Positions 26,268 through 35,312 of a stretch of 61,304 bases of DNA are shown here, piece after piece. The translations under genes and the position numbers were made by a program. The notes below the pieces were generated by a model, which saw only the letters and a list, made by a program, of their open reading frames with translations, did no database searches and had not been told where the DNA came from. Where the stretch lies: contig NZ_JAHLQG010000014.1 in NCBI RefSeq assembly GCF_018919065.1, positions 1 through 61,304 of the forward strand. The letters are read 5' to 3'. Position 1 is the first letter of the stretch. Each line of letters opens with the position of its first letter. This stretch comes from Blautia sp. MSJ-9 (lineage in GTDB: Bacteria > Bacillota > Clostridia > Lachnospirales > Lachnospiraceae).

Positions 26268-27309
26268 ATCCTGTCACCTCCCCGATTGCTAAACCTTTTT
26301 CTTTCAGATACTGTTTCATCATTTCTGTTCTGGTACTGCCCTCCATAAACTCCAGTATCATCTCTCCCTTGGCTACACCACCTACATTCTTGGTATCTGC
26401 CTTCAGGATATTTACCGGTTCTCCGAATGTAAGGATCAGATTTGCGATCACAGGCTCAAAAGCTGAATTCTCGGAAAATACGATTCGTATTTTCTCACCA
26501 CTTTTAATCTCTGCCTGTCCTTTTTCCCTGCCGGCATCCAGTCTACTGTCTGCGTCGATATCGGAGCCTGTATCCTTTCGGATCAATTCTTTGGCAACCT
26601 CTGACTGAGGATTTGCAAAAATATCTGCAACCAGTCCTTTCTCAACCACTTCGCCCTCATACATGATTGCCACATGCGTACAGATCTCACGCACAACCGA
26701 CATCTGATGAGTAATGATCACTATGGTGATTCCAAACTGCTTATTAATCTTTTTCAGCAATTCCAGAATGGAAGAAGTAGTCTGCGGATCCAGTGCACTG
26801 GTAGCCTCATCACAAAGTAAGATCTTCGGATCCGATGCAAGTGCTCTTGCAATAGCAACCCTCTGCTTCTGTCCACCGGAGAGCTGTGCAGGATAAGCAT
26901 TCTGCCTGTCCCCCAGACCAACGATTTCTAAAAGCTCTGCTGCCCTCTTTCTGGCCTCTGCCTTCTTCTTTCCTTTTATATAAAGGGGAAAACAGACATT
27001 ATCGATCACTGACTTCTGCATCAGCAGATTGAAATGCTGGAAGATCATACCAATCTCTTCCCTCTGTTTCCTCAATTCCTTCTCTGTCAAATCTCCAAGA
27101 GCCTTCCCATCTATCAGAACCTGTCCCTCTGTAGGAACCTCCAGAAAATTCATACATCGTACCAATGTACTCTTACCTGCCCCCGACATACCGATAATCC
27201 CATATATATCACCGGAATCGATATTCAGGTTCACATCCTTCAAAGCCTCGACCACGCCATCTTTCGTGTCAAAAGACTTCCGGACCTTTTCAATCACAAT
27301 CCCAGACAT
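26254..27309 (-). CDS. metN: Methionine ABC transporter ATP-binding protein with NIL domain
   Basis: MetN powers the importer. Walker A is GMSGAGKST, the Q-loop is MIFQHFNLL, the ABC signature is LSGGQKQRVAIARAL, and Walker B is LLCDEATSALD. The C-terminal ~75 residues (IRIVFSENSAFEPVIANLIL onward) form the NIL/ACT-like domain that binds methionine and inhibits transport when the cell is replete. The open frame extends to 27390, but ATG 27309 gives the usual MSGIVIEKV start with GGGAGAATGAG before it, for 351 residues. First gene of the operon. Confidence 0.95.
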   Translation of the reverse strand: MSGIVIEKVRKSFDTKDGVVEALKDVNLNIDSGDIYGIIGMSGAGKSTLVRCMNFLEVPTEGQVLIDGKALGDLTEKELRKQREEIGMIFQHFNLLMQKSVIDNVCFPLYIKGKKKAEARKRAAELLEIVGLGDRQNAYPAQLSGGQKQRVAIARALASDPKILLCDEATSALDPQTTSSILELLKKINKQFGITIVIITHQMSVVREICTHVAIMYEGEVVEKGLVADIFANPQSEVAKELIRKDTGSDIDADSRLDAGREKGQAEIKSGEKIRIVFSENSAFEPVIANLILTFGEPVNILKADTKNVGGVAKGEMILEFMEGSTRTEMMKQYLKEKGLAIGEVTGYVGS

Positions 27310-27355
27310 CTCATTCTCCCTCTCTCTTATTCCCCGCTCCGTTGAGCATGAACAT

Positions 27356-27385
27356 ACTATACCACTACACTTCCGATTATGCCAA
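27356..27385 (-). promoter_or_regulatory. Promoter of the metNIQ operon
   Basis: TTGGCA, an 18-base spacer and TATAGT on the minus strand, about 40 bases before metN. The leader is short, and no S-box or methionine T-box is recognisable between it and the gene. Confidence 0.55.
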
Positions 27386-27476
27386 TTCATAATACCTAGT
27401 GCCAGTTATAGTTTAAAGTTATATTTTCAACACTTTACCTCGTTGAAATCTATACCTCTTGAATTTATTCAGACAG

Positions 27477-27517
27477 AAAAACAGCAGGAGAAAGGTCGCA
27501 TTCCTTTCATCCTACTG
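27477..27517 (-). terminator. Terminator downstream of the nuclease pseudogene
   Basis: Minus-strand arms CAGTAGGATGAAAGG and CCTTTCTCCTGCTG are followed by five T. Confidence 0.7.
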
Positions 27518-27537
27518 CTTTGAAAACGTAATATTCA

Positions 27538-28010
27538 TTAAAGACCATATTCCTTATATAGTTGCTCACGTCTTTTAGAATCTGTTGATACAATCGGGAT
27601 TTCTTCCGTTCTCTGATCCTGAATCAGTCGAGTAATCAGACTTCCCAGTCGAACTTCTCCCTGAATCTGCCCGATTGCCTCGCCTCTTGCCTGTCCGATT
27701 GCCTCTCCTTCTGCACGTCCAATTGCCTCTCCCTCTGCTTTAAGTCTTTCAGATTCCAATTCCAGAACTTTTACTCCCATAATATCACCTATTCCTTTCC
27801 GAACATTGTCCTCTTCGCGGAAAATATAATCCGCAATTTTTATAATTAGTTTTGTCAAATCTGTATACAATTCTGACTTTCCTATTTCTGTCAGTTCTTC
27901 TTCCAGATTTACAACGAGTTTTATTAAATACTGAATCTCTTTGAAGCTATGTATTTTTATCTTTGGAATTAATGGCAGATATTTACCTGAAAATTGCTTA
28001 TTAGAAAAAG
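27538..28010 (-). pseudogene. C-terminal remnant of an Rpn/PD-(D/E)xK transposase-like nuclease
   Basis: The frame continues upstream of the TTG at 27870 to a stop near 28011 without any ATG, encoding a coherent helical C-terminal region (KEIQYLIKLVVNLEEEL, then MGVKVLELESERLKAEGEA). Near its end is a repeat of GEAIGRAE / GEAIGQAR / GEAIGQIQ type, common at the C-termini of Rpn-family recombination-promoting nucleases. The N-terminal nuclease domain is missing, so this is most likely a truncated, inactive copy. A MITE lies about 85 bp upstream. The family call is from pattern memory and is not certain. Confidence 0.6.
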
Positions 28011-28092
28011 TTTAGACTGCTGTTTACAGCTTATACTATATAGTATATACATCCACATAACAAGCTAATTTTGATCAATTATTATTTTTTCA

Positions 28093-28251
28093 GCTATCCA
28101 GTTACTGTTCACACACCACTATCCCGCGAGGTGTTTTGGCATGAATATGCCAAAATCCCGAGACATACAAGCCAAAATTCCATTGCCGCAGGCAATCTGT
28201 AATGAATTTTGGCTAAGTTACTGAGAACGGAGTGAACAGTAACGCTATCCG
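28093..28251. mobile_element. MITE copy B with near-perfect target-site duplication
   Basis: This is the second 143-bp element (28101-28243), in reverse orientation to copy A and about 93% identical by eye. The terminal repeats GTTACTGTTCAC / GTGAACAGTAAC are perfect. The flanks are GCTATCCA on the left and GCTATCCG on the right, seven of eight bases matching, consistent with an aged 8-bp duplication. The remaining DNA of 28011-28429 holds only a terminator. Confidence 0.83.
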
Positions 28252-28308
28252 GAAATTAGACATTCCCAGAGTGTGTCGATTAATAATGATTTTTAACACT
28301 ATCAGTTC

Positions 28309-28376
28309 AAAATAAAACTATCCCGGTAAGTACAAAGATTTTACACTTTGCAGCTTGTTCGGGATAGTTTTATTTT
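28309..28376 (-). terminator. Terminator of the secreted-protein gene at 28430
   Basis: The arms AAAATAAAACTATCCCG and CGGGATAGTTTTATTTT form a 17-bp perfect stem around a 34-nt loop. The A/T ends provide a U-tract in either direction; the nearest upstream gene is on the minus strand. Confidence 0.75.
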
Positions 28377-28429
28377 AAGAGTATGTTCGCGTAATTTTTA
28401 CAAAGGAAAGCGTACTGCAGACTTAATTG

Positions 28430-29104
28430 TTATTCTGTATAAAGCCTCACATTATAAAACTTATTATTTTTTCTGGATTTAATCTGCATAAATATACCGT
28501 AAGTACCCTGTGGAAGCTTTTTTCCACTTTTTATATTTTTGACTGCAGAATACTTATCCCCGGTTTTTGTATAGCATAACATGGATACCAGTGTATAATC
28601 CGGTTTTAACTTATATACCAGTCTCCCATTCAATGAATCCTCTGACACTGTAACAGTACCCGATTTATTTAACTTTGAGCAGTAATTTTTTGAACCGATT
28701 TTAAATGTCTTCAACGGATTTTCCCATTTATATACTGTATAACTGCATGTTCTTGTATAGGATTTCGATCCAACCGTAACCTTAACTTTAATTTTAGTGT
28801 TTCCCGGTGCTATTGGTGTTGTCTCATATCCTGCCGAATATTTTCCGTTTCTTTCAAAGGTATAACCTTTTACAGTTACAACCTTTGTATTATAACTCTT
28901 TACGCTGATTTTCACCTTTGATGTATATTCAGGTGTAAAATAATCGCACCCCATTCCAGCTGGTGCTGAGTATAATACAGCACTGGTCTTCGTTGACATT
29001 TGTGCCAGAGGATTCTTCTGTGCTGCCCAGACATTCACAGACATGGCAAGCATTGCTACTACTGCAGCAAGAAGCATAAATAATACATTTTTCTTTCTCT
29101 GCAT
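28430..29104 (-). CDS. Secreted protein of unknown function, Ig-like fold likely
   Basis: A 224-residue exported protein. Residues 1-28 are a signal peptide (KKNVLFMLLAAVVAMLAMSV, cleavage after VWA). The mature part is basic, rich in Lys, Tyr, Thr and Ser, with alternating beta-strand patterns such as SKVKISVKSYNTKVVTVKGY and NTKIKVKVTVGSKSYTRTCS, resembling bacterial Ig-like group 2 modules. There is no anchor, catalytic motif or LRR. It follows purL on the same strand, but its own AAGGAAA site and the intervening hairpin suggest separate expression. The function cannot be assigned. Confidence 0.7.
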   Translation of the reverse strand: MQRKKNVLFMLLAAVVAMLAMSVNVWAAQKNPLAQMSTKTSAVLYSAPAGMGCDYFTPEYTSKVKISVKSYNTKVVTVKGYTFERNGKYSAGYETTPIAPGNTKIKVKVTVGSKSYTRTCSYTVYKWENPLKTFKIGSKNYCSKLNKSGTVTVSEDSLNGRLVYKLKPDYTLVSMLCYTKTGDKYSAVKNIKSGKKLPQGTYGIFMQIKSRKNNKFYNVRLYTE

Positions 29105-29202
29105 AATTTTTTCCTTACTAAAATAAGACCTGTTATCATGAATAATTCAGACTTGTATTTTTTACTGTATGCGCTCCCAAAAAGAAGCGCAAGGGTGGAG
29201 TC

Positions 29203-29238
29203 CAGAGGAGGGACAGCGCTTTCTGTCCTTCCTCTGGG
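29203..29238 (-). terminator. Likely terminator of purL
   Basis: The arms CAGAGGAGGGACAG and CTGTCC-TTCCTCTG form a stem with one bulge. The minus strand then runs through GGACTCCACCC to a pyrimidine-rich CTTCTTTTTG some 25 bases on, so the U-tract is not adjacent. Confidence 0.4.
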
Positions 29239-29260
29239 AACCTTCCGTCCCGGAAAGAGT

Positions 29261-32200
29261 TTATTTAAAATATTCCACACCAGACTCAAAGATCTTAATA
29301 TCCTGCTCTCCATAGATATTAATAGCAACTCCGTCTCCACGACGTTCGCTGTGAGCCATCTTACCAAGGATACGTCCATCCGGACTGGTAATGCCCTCAA
29401 TGTTCATATAAGAACCATTGACATTCCACTCCTCATCGACACTAAGCTGTCCATCCGGTGTAACATACTGTGTTGCAACCTGTCCATTTGCAAACAGTTT
29501 TGCAAGCCATTCATCATTTGCGACAAAACGGCCTTCACCATGAGATGCCGGGTTACAGTAAACACCGCCAAGCTGTGCTTTCTGCAGCCATGGAGATTTA
29601 TTACTTACAACTTTTGTATAAACCATCTTGGAAATATGACGTCCAATGGTATTGAATGTCAGTGTCGGAGAATCTGCCTTCTGTCCGCAGATTTCGCCAT
29701 ACGGTACAAGACCAAGTTTGATCAGCGCCTGGAAACCATTGCAAATACCAAGTGCAAGACCGTCACGCTCATTAATCAGTTTCATAACCGCTTCTTTGAT
29801 CTTCGCATTCTGGAATGCAGTTGCAAAGAATTTCGCAGAACCATCCGGTTCGTCACCTGCGGAGAATCCGCCCGGGAACATGATAATCTGTGCCTGATCA
29901 ATTGCTTTCTCAAAGAGTTCCACAGAATCATGGATATCCTCTGCTGTCAGGTTCTTAAATACCTTTACATCCACTTCTGCGCCTGCGCGTTCAAATGCAC
30001 GTGTACTGTCATACTCGCAGTTTGTTCCAGGGAATACAGGAATAAATACACGAGGTTTTGCAACTTTATTCTTGCATACATAAATGCTGTCTGCACGATA
30101 AAGCTTCTCATCTCTGTCAGCTGCCTCTTTGTCATTCTCAGAAGAAACTGTCTTAAATACTTTTTCCAGAGTACCTTTCCATGCGTTTTCAGCTTCGTCT
30201 ACAGTGATCACTGTATTTCCATAGGAGAAGTTACCGTCGGCAGTTACTTCACCGATCACTGTATAAGTGATGGAAAGCTCACCAACCTTACCATCCGGAA
30301 CTTCCAGGATAATATCGCCAAATCCAGGTGCAAAGAAATCTCTCGGATCAAGATTATGCTCGATCTTCACGCCCATGCCGTTACCAAATGCCATCTTCGC
30401 AACTGCTGCTGCAATACCATGGCGGTCAAGTGCATAAGCAGAAACAACCTTGCCATCCTGCATGTCTTTATGAAGTTTTTCATACTGATCCATGATTCCT
30501 GCATAATCCGGCAGATCGTACTGATCCTTCGGTGCACGAAGCCATACCAGTTTATTTCCTGCTTTCTTTAATTCCGGTGTAATCACATCCTGAATCTTTG
30601 CAACATCAACTGCGAAAGATACCAGTGTCGGCGGTACGTCAATGTCATTGAAAGTACCGGACATACTGTCCTTACCACCGATGGATGGAAGTCCGAATCC
30701 CATCTGTGCTGCATATGCACCAAGAAGCGCTGCAAACGGCTGGCTCCATCTCTTAGGATCTTCTGTCATACGGCGGAAGTATTCCTGGAATGTGAAACGG
30801 ATTTTCTTATAGTTACCACCTGTAGCCACGATTCTTGCAACGGACTCTGTCACTGCATAAGCAGCTCCGTGATATGGGCTCCAGGAGGATAAGTACGGAT
30901 CAAAGCCATAGCTCATCATAGTTACAGTATCTGTCTTACCATTCTGTACCGGAACTTTTGCAACCATAGACTGAGTTTCTGTCAGCTGATATTTACCACC
31001 GTATGGCATAAATACACTGCCTGCTCCGATAGAACCATCGAACATTTCCACAAGTCCCTTCTGGGAGCATACATTTAAGTCTGCAAGAGTTTCCATCCAT
31101 TTTGCTTTTACATCTGCAACGTCCGGGCGTTCTTCAAAGAGGTTGCCTTCTTTGTTAGGGATTTCTACTTCTACAGTTGTTTCCTGATGTGCACCGTTGG
31201 TATCCAGGAATGCACGGGAAATATTTACGATTTCTTTGCCGCGCCATACAAGTACCAGACGAGGATCCTCTGTTACAACTGCAACCGGAATTGCTTCCAG
31301 GTTCTCTTCATTTGCATAGCCAAGGAAGGTATCTACATCTTTCGGGTCAACCACTACAGCCATACGTTCCTGAGATTCGGAAATTGCGATCTCAGTTCCG
31401 TCAAGGCCTGCGTATTTCTTCGGAACTTTGTCAAGGTCTACTCTGAGGCCTGCTGCCAGCTCACCGATTGCAACAGAAACACCGCCAGCACCAAAGTCAT
31501 TACATTTCTTAATGATGTGGCTGACTTCCTCACGGCGGAACATACGCTGGATCTTACGCTCAGTCGGAGCATTACCTTTCTGAACTTCAGCGCCGCATAC
31601 TTCAATGGAAGCTTCTGTATGAACTTTGGAAGAACCGGTTGCACCACCGATACCGTCACGTCCTGTACGTCCTCCAAGTAAGATGATGATATCACCTGGA
31701 TCAGAGTTCTCACGGATAACCGCACGTCTCGGAGCCGCACCCATAACAGCACCGATCTCCATACGTTTTGCAACGTAATTTGGATGATAAACTTCTTTTA
31801 CATAACCGGTTGCAAGACCGATCTGGTTTCCGTAGGAGCTGTAGCCGTGAGCTGCGCTTCTTACCAGTTTCTTCTGTGGAAGTTTACCTTTGAGAGTTTC
31901 TTTTACAGAAACAGTCGGGTCTGCTGCACCTGTTACACGCATTGCCTGATATACATAAGTACGTCCGGAAAGCGGGTCACGGATTGCACCGCCAAGGCAG
32001 GTAGCTGCACCACCGAATGGTTCGATCTCCGTCGGATGATTGTGTGTCTCATTCTTAAAGTTGATCAGCCATTCCTCTTCCTTGCCGTCTACGTCTACAG
32101 GAACTACGATACTGCAGGCATTGATCTCATCAGACTCTTCCTGATCTGCAAGTTTGCCTTCTGCTTTGAGTTTCTTCATTGCCATAAGAGCAAGGTCCAT

Positions 32201-33025
32201 CAGGCAGACAAATTTGTCTTTGCGGCCTTTGTAGAGTTCTTCTCTGTCCGCAAGATATTTGTTATAAGTATCTACGATCGGTGCTTTGTAATCACCTTCG
32301 TCAAATTTTACATCTGTCAGTTCTGTGGAGAATGTTGTGTGACGGCAATGATCGGACCAGTAAGTATCCAGTACACGGATCTCTGTCATGGACGGGTCAC
32401 GTTTCTCTTCTCCGTTAAAATAATGCTGGATATGCTGGAAATCTTTGAATGTCATAGCCAGATTTAAAGAATCATAAAGTGCCTTTAATTCTGCTTCCGG
32501 CATTTCCTTGAATCCGTCAAAGATCTTAACGTCTTCCGGTTCCGGGAATACAGTTACCAGAGTTTCCGGTTTCTGAAGTCCTGTCTCACGGGAATCCACA
32601 GGGTTGATGCAATGATGTTTGATGGCATCAAATTCCTCATCTGTAATGGTTCCTTCGATCACGTATGTTGTCGCGGAACGGATGATCGGCTGTGCGTTCT
32701 CATCCAGGAACTGTACACACTGAACAGCGGAATCTGCTCTCTGGTCAAACTGTCCCGGCAGGAACTCTACGGAAAAGATATGAGAGCCTTCTGCGGACTC
32801 AAAGTTCTCCAGATATAAATCATCTACAGGTGGCTCTGCAAAGACAGTTTTGCATGCTTTATCAAAAACTTCATCAGAAATATTCTCTACGTCATAACGG
32901 ATCAGCACACGAACTGCTGTTACGGATTTGATTCCCAGATAGCTGCTGATCTCATGTTTTAATTCCTTTGCCTGTACAGCGAAGGCCGGTTTCTTTTCTA
33001 CATAGACACGTCTTACGTTACTCAT
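29261..33025 (-). CDS. purL: Phosphoribosylformylglycinamidine synthase, single-chain
   Basis: PurL converts FGAR, glutamine and ATP to FGAM in de novo purine synthesis. This is the long fused form: N-terminal PurS-like part, two-fold PurL core with NETHNHPTEIEPFGGAATCL and GGRTGRDGIGGATGSS, and a C-terminal glutaminase with nucleophilic Cys in LGICNGFQALIKLG. Bacilli use three separate proteins, while many Clostridia use a fused one like this. The frame is open to 33088, but ATG 33025 (MSNVRRVYVEKK) has AAAGGAG upstream and gives 1254 residues, matching the family. No other pur genes flank it. Confidence 0.95.
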   Translation of the reverse strand: MSNVRRVYVEKKPAFAVQAKELKHEISSYLGIKSVTAVRVLIRYDVENISDEVFDKACKTVFAEPPVDDLYLENFESAEGSHIFSVEFLPGQFDQRADSAVQCVQFLDENAQPIIRSATTYVIEGTITDEEFDAIKHHCINPVDSRETGLQKPETLVTVFPEPEDVKIFDGFKEMPEAELKALYDSLNLAMTFKDFQHIQHYFNGEEKRDPSMTEIRVLDTYWSDHCRHTTFSTELTDVKFDEGDYKAPIVDTYNKYLADREELYKGRKDKFVCLMDLALMAMKKLKAEGKLADQEESDEINACSIVVPVDVDGKEEEWLINFKNETHNHPTEIEPFGGAATCLGGAIRDPLSGRTYVYQAMRVTGAADPTVSVKETLKGKLPQKKLVRSAAHGYSSYGNQIGLATGYVKEVYHPNYVAKRMEIGAVMGAAPRRAVIRENSDPGDIIILLGGRTGRDGIGGATGSSKVHTEASIEVCGAEVQKGNAPTERKIQRMFRREEVSHIIKKCNDFGAGGVSVAIGELAAGLRVDLDKVPKKYAGLDGTEIAISESQERMAVVVDPKDVDTFLGYANEENLEAIPVAVVTEDPRLVLVWRGKEIVNISRAFLDTNGAHQETTVEVEIPNKEGNLFEERPDVADVKAKWMETLADLNVCSQKGLVEMFDGSIGAGSVFMPYGGKYQLTETQSMVAKVPVQNGKTDTVTMMSYGFDPYLSSWSPYHGAAYAVTESVARIVATGGNYKKIRFTFQEYFRRMTEDPKRWSQPFAALLGAYAAQMGFGLPSIGGKDSMSGTFNDIDVPPTLVSFAVDVAKIQDVITPELKKAGNKLVWLRAPKDQYDLPDYAGIMDQYEKLHKDMQDGKVVSAYALDRHGIAAAVAKMAFGNGMGVKIEHNLDPRDFFAPGFGDIILEVPDGKVGELSITYTVIGEVTADGNFSYGNTVITVDEAENAWKGTLEKVFKTVSSENDKEAADRDEKLYRADSIYVCKNKVAKPRVFIPVFPGTNCEYDSTRAFERAGAEVDVKVFKNLTAEDIHDSVELFEKAIDQAQIIMFPGGFSAGDEPDGSAKFFATAFQNAKIKEAVMKLINERDGLALGICNGFQALIKLGLVPYGEICGQKADSPTLTFNTIGRHISKMVYTKVVSNKSPWLQKAQLGGVYCNPASHGEGRFVANDEWLAKLFANGQVATQYVTPDGQLSVDEEWNVNGSYMNIEGITSPDGRILGKMAHSERRGDGVAINIYGEQDIKIFESGVEYFK

Positions 33026-33343
33026 TAAATAGAAACTCCTTTCTTCTTGTGTATCGTACTTTTCTGTTTTCGGTACATCAACTTCCACAACTATTCCCGC
33101 TGCATTTACCCGGTCAATCGGGCAAAATCATCCATTTCATCATTTGCCCATAAACAGATAATTGCTGACACAGCTTGAATATTTGCTTTTTATATAGTAT
33201 CATAGGATACATCATTAGTAAAATTAATATATCTTATATTTTTTATTAATATTATTAATATATCACTGTTCACTCCTCTAGATAACACTACTGCTTCTCC
33301 TTCTATAAAGCATGTTTGATATTGTAATGAAAGGAATTTTTAT
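33026..33343. other. Divergent purL-lysR intergenic region with hairpin
   Basis: The gap holds the promoters of both genes. A hairpin GGGCAAA.../TTTGCCC at 33120-33149 lies about 100 bases before purL, next to a small CCCG/CGGG hairpin. A very AT-rich stretch at 33180-33260 should contain the promoters (candidate minus-strand TTTACT, 17 bases, TACTAT). No canonical purine riboswitch is seen. The LysR product may bind here, as such regulators often act on a divergent neighbour, but this is only inference. Confidence 0.35.
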
Positions 33344-34222
33344 ATGGACATTAACCTTGAATTATATAAAGTCTTTTATTATGTAGCTACTACCCTGAGT
33401 TTTTCCGAAGCCTCCCGCCAGCTCTTTATTTCTCAGTCAGCGGTCAGCCAGTCGATCAAAACTCTGGAAAGAAAACTGAACCACCCTCTTTTTATCCGAA
33501 GCACCAAAAAAGTTCTGCTGACTCCGGAAGGGGAACTCCTGCTTCAGCACGTAAAACCTGCACTGCAGCTTCTGGATGAAGGAGAGTCTCTTCTCTCCGG
33601 AGATAATCTGCTGAAAGGTCAGCTGCGCATCGCAGCCAGTGATACGATCTGCCGTTATTTTCTCATTGATTATCTGCAGAAATTTCACCAAACTTATCCT
33701 GATGTCCGCATTAAGGTAACAAACAGCACATCTATCGGATGTGTGGAACTTCTTGAGAAAGGACAGGCAGATCTTATTGTATGCAACTATCCCAATTCCA
33801 GACTGGGCAGTCATTTTCAGACCCGTGTGTTAAAAGAATTTCAGGATGTATTTGTTGCCAACACAGATTATTTTCCTGTACACACAGTCCAGACGGAACT
33901 TGAAGAACTTCTGCAATATCCAATCCTGATGCTTTCTCAGAAAAGTACCACCAGTGAATATCTGCATGAAGCATTTACTGCCCATAATCTCAAACTGCTG
34001 CCGGAAGTAGAACTAAACAGCAATGATCTGCTCCTGGATTTGGCTCGAATCGGGCTTGGTATCGCCTGTGTCCCGGACTATATGCTGAAAGAAAATGATC
34101 AGCTGACTCCATTGACATTAAAAGAGCCACTGCCCGGACGCCAGCTCGTACTCGCACAGCACGACAATCTGACAGTTTCACAGGCTGCAGAATGTTTTAT
34201 TGAAATGTTTGTTTCTGTATAG
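33344..34222 (+). CDS. LysR-family transcriptional regulator
   Basis: A 292-residue regulator with the N-terminal winged helix-turn-helix of the family: LELYKVFYYVATTLSFSEAS leads into RQLFISQSAVSQSIKTLERKL (helices 2-3, residues ~20-42). The effector domain starts near residue 90 (LRIAASDTICRYFLIDYL). The co-inducer is unknown. It is transcribed divergently from purL and followed by a strong terminator, so it is monocistronic. Start supported by GAAAGGAA about ten bases upstream. Confidence 0.92.
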   Translation: MDINLELYKVFYYVATTLSFSEASRQLFISQSAVSQSIKTLERKLNHPLFIRSTKKVLLTPEGELLLQHVKPALQLLDEGESLLSGDNLLKGQLRIAASDTICRYFLIDYLQKFHQTYPDVRIKVTNSTSIGCVELLEKGQADLIVCNYPNSRLGSHFQTRVLKEFQDVFVANTDYFPVHTVQTELEELLQYPILMLSQKSTTSEYLHEAFTAHNLKLLPEVELNSNDLLLDLARIGLGIACVPDYMLKENDQLTPLTLKEPLPGRQLVLAQHDNLTVSQAAECFIEMFVSV

Positions 34223-34250
34223 CTCTTCAAAAGATATACCATAAAAATCA

Positions 34251-34319
34251 AAGAAGCGCTCATTTCGAGTCAAAACAACGATTTGTATAATCTTGTTTCT
34301 CACCGAATGAGCGCTTCTT
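34251..34319. terminator. Bidirectional terminator between lysR-type gene and mrp
   Basis: The arms AAGAAGCGCTCATT and AATGAGCGCTTCTT are perfectly complementary over 14 bp around a 41-nt loop. It serves the convergent LysR and Mrp genes. Confidence 0.8.
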
Positions 34320-34360
34320 ATTATTTCTTCTATTCTACCTTTGAGTCAGAATTCTCTGCC

Positions 34361-35188
34361 TTATTTTGGCATTGCTGCTAATGCGTCAGTAATATACTGA
34401 TTATCGATTGCTGCAAAGAAACCACCGTCTGCTTTTGTCGCATAATCCATATCAATCGGCATCTTTCCAAGTACCGGAACCTTCAGCTCTGCTGCGATCT
34501 CATCAATATGGCTTTCACCAAATACCTTGATCGGTTTGCCGCAGTCTGGACATTTCACATAGCTGTAGTTCTCTACGATACCAAGTACCGGGATCTTCAT
34601 CATTTCTGCCATGTTAAAGGCTTTCTTTACGATCATCTTAACCAGATCCTGAGGGGATGTTACAATTACGATTCCCTCGATTGGCAGAGACTGGAATACT
34701 GTCAGCGGAACATCACCGGTTCCCGGAGGCATATCTACAAAGAGATAGTCTACATCACCCCAGATAACATCTGTCCAGAACTGTTTTACCATATTGGCAA
34801 GAACCGGTCCTCTCCAGATTACCGGAGTATCCTCTGTTGGAAGCAGAAGGTTGATGGACATTACTTTAATTCCGTTTTTGGTGATCATCGGATAAATGCC
34901 TTCATCGTTTGCCATTGCTGCACCTTTTAATCCATACATTTTCGGAATGGATGGTCCTGTGATATCTGCATCCAGAATACCTACTTTGTATCCCTGTGCT
35001 GCCATCATATTTGCCAGGGAACCAGTTACGAAGGATTTACCAACGCCGCCTTTTCCGCTGACAACTCCGATCACATGTTTTACATTTGAGTGGGCGTTCA
35101 TTTCTGCCAGTAAGCTCTGTGGCTTCTTGCTTGAACAGCCTTCACAGCTTGATTTGTCACATGATGTGTTGCTGCATTCTTTTGCCAT
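34361..35188 (-). CDS. Mrp/NBP35-type Fe-S carrier ATPase
   Basis: A cytosolic P-loop ATPase of the Mrp/ApbC family that binds and transfers iron-sulfur clusters. The deviant Walker A is SGKGGVGKS (residues ~44-52), and DADITGPSIP and DMPPGTGDVPL are family signatures. The CxxC cluster ligands are CPDCGK near residue 211. The N-terminus adds a four-Cys stretch (CSNTSCDKSSCEGC), which recalls the N-terminal cluster of eukaryotic Nbp35 and is found in some clostridial members. At 275 residues it is the short form without the DUF59 domain. Confidence 0.92.
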   Translation of the reverse strand: MAKECSNTSCDKSSCEGCSSKKPQSLLAEMNAHSNVKHVIGVVSGKGGVGKSFVTGSLANMMAAQGYKVGILDADITGPSIPKMYGLKGAAMANDEGIYPMITKNGIKVMSINLLLPTEDTPVIWRGPVLANMVKQFWTDVIWGDVDYLFVDMPPGTGDVPLTVFQSLPIEGIVIVTSPQDLVKMIVKKAFNMAEMMKIPVLGIVENYSYVKCPDCGKPIKVFGESHIDEIAAELKVPVLGKMPIDMDYATKADGGFFAAIDNQYITDALAAMPK

Positions 35189-35312
35189 AGTTACATTCTC
35201 CTTTATCTTTACGCACTCATCGTACGTGTTTTACTTCTCATCGTGGTTACCTTTTTTCAGAAATATCTGAAAAAGCAGCCAATCACAGATCATAGCAGTT
35301 TGTTACAATTTA

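Noticed and set aside
27310..27540. S-box (SAM-I) riboswitch before metN
   Set aside because: None of the conserved core (AGAG...GGCAACC) is present.
29138..30571. 477-codon plus-strand frame opposite purL
   Set aside because: Antisense to the conserved glutaminase part of PurL, with implausible composition.
31784..32467. 227-codon plus-strand frame opposite purL
   Set aside because: Same reason: an antisense shadow within a conserved gene.
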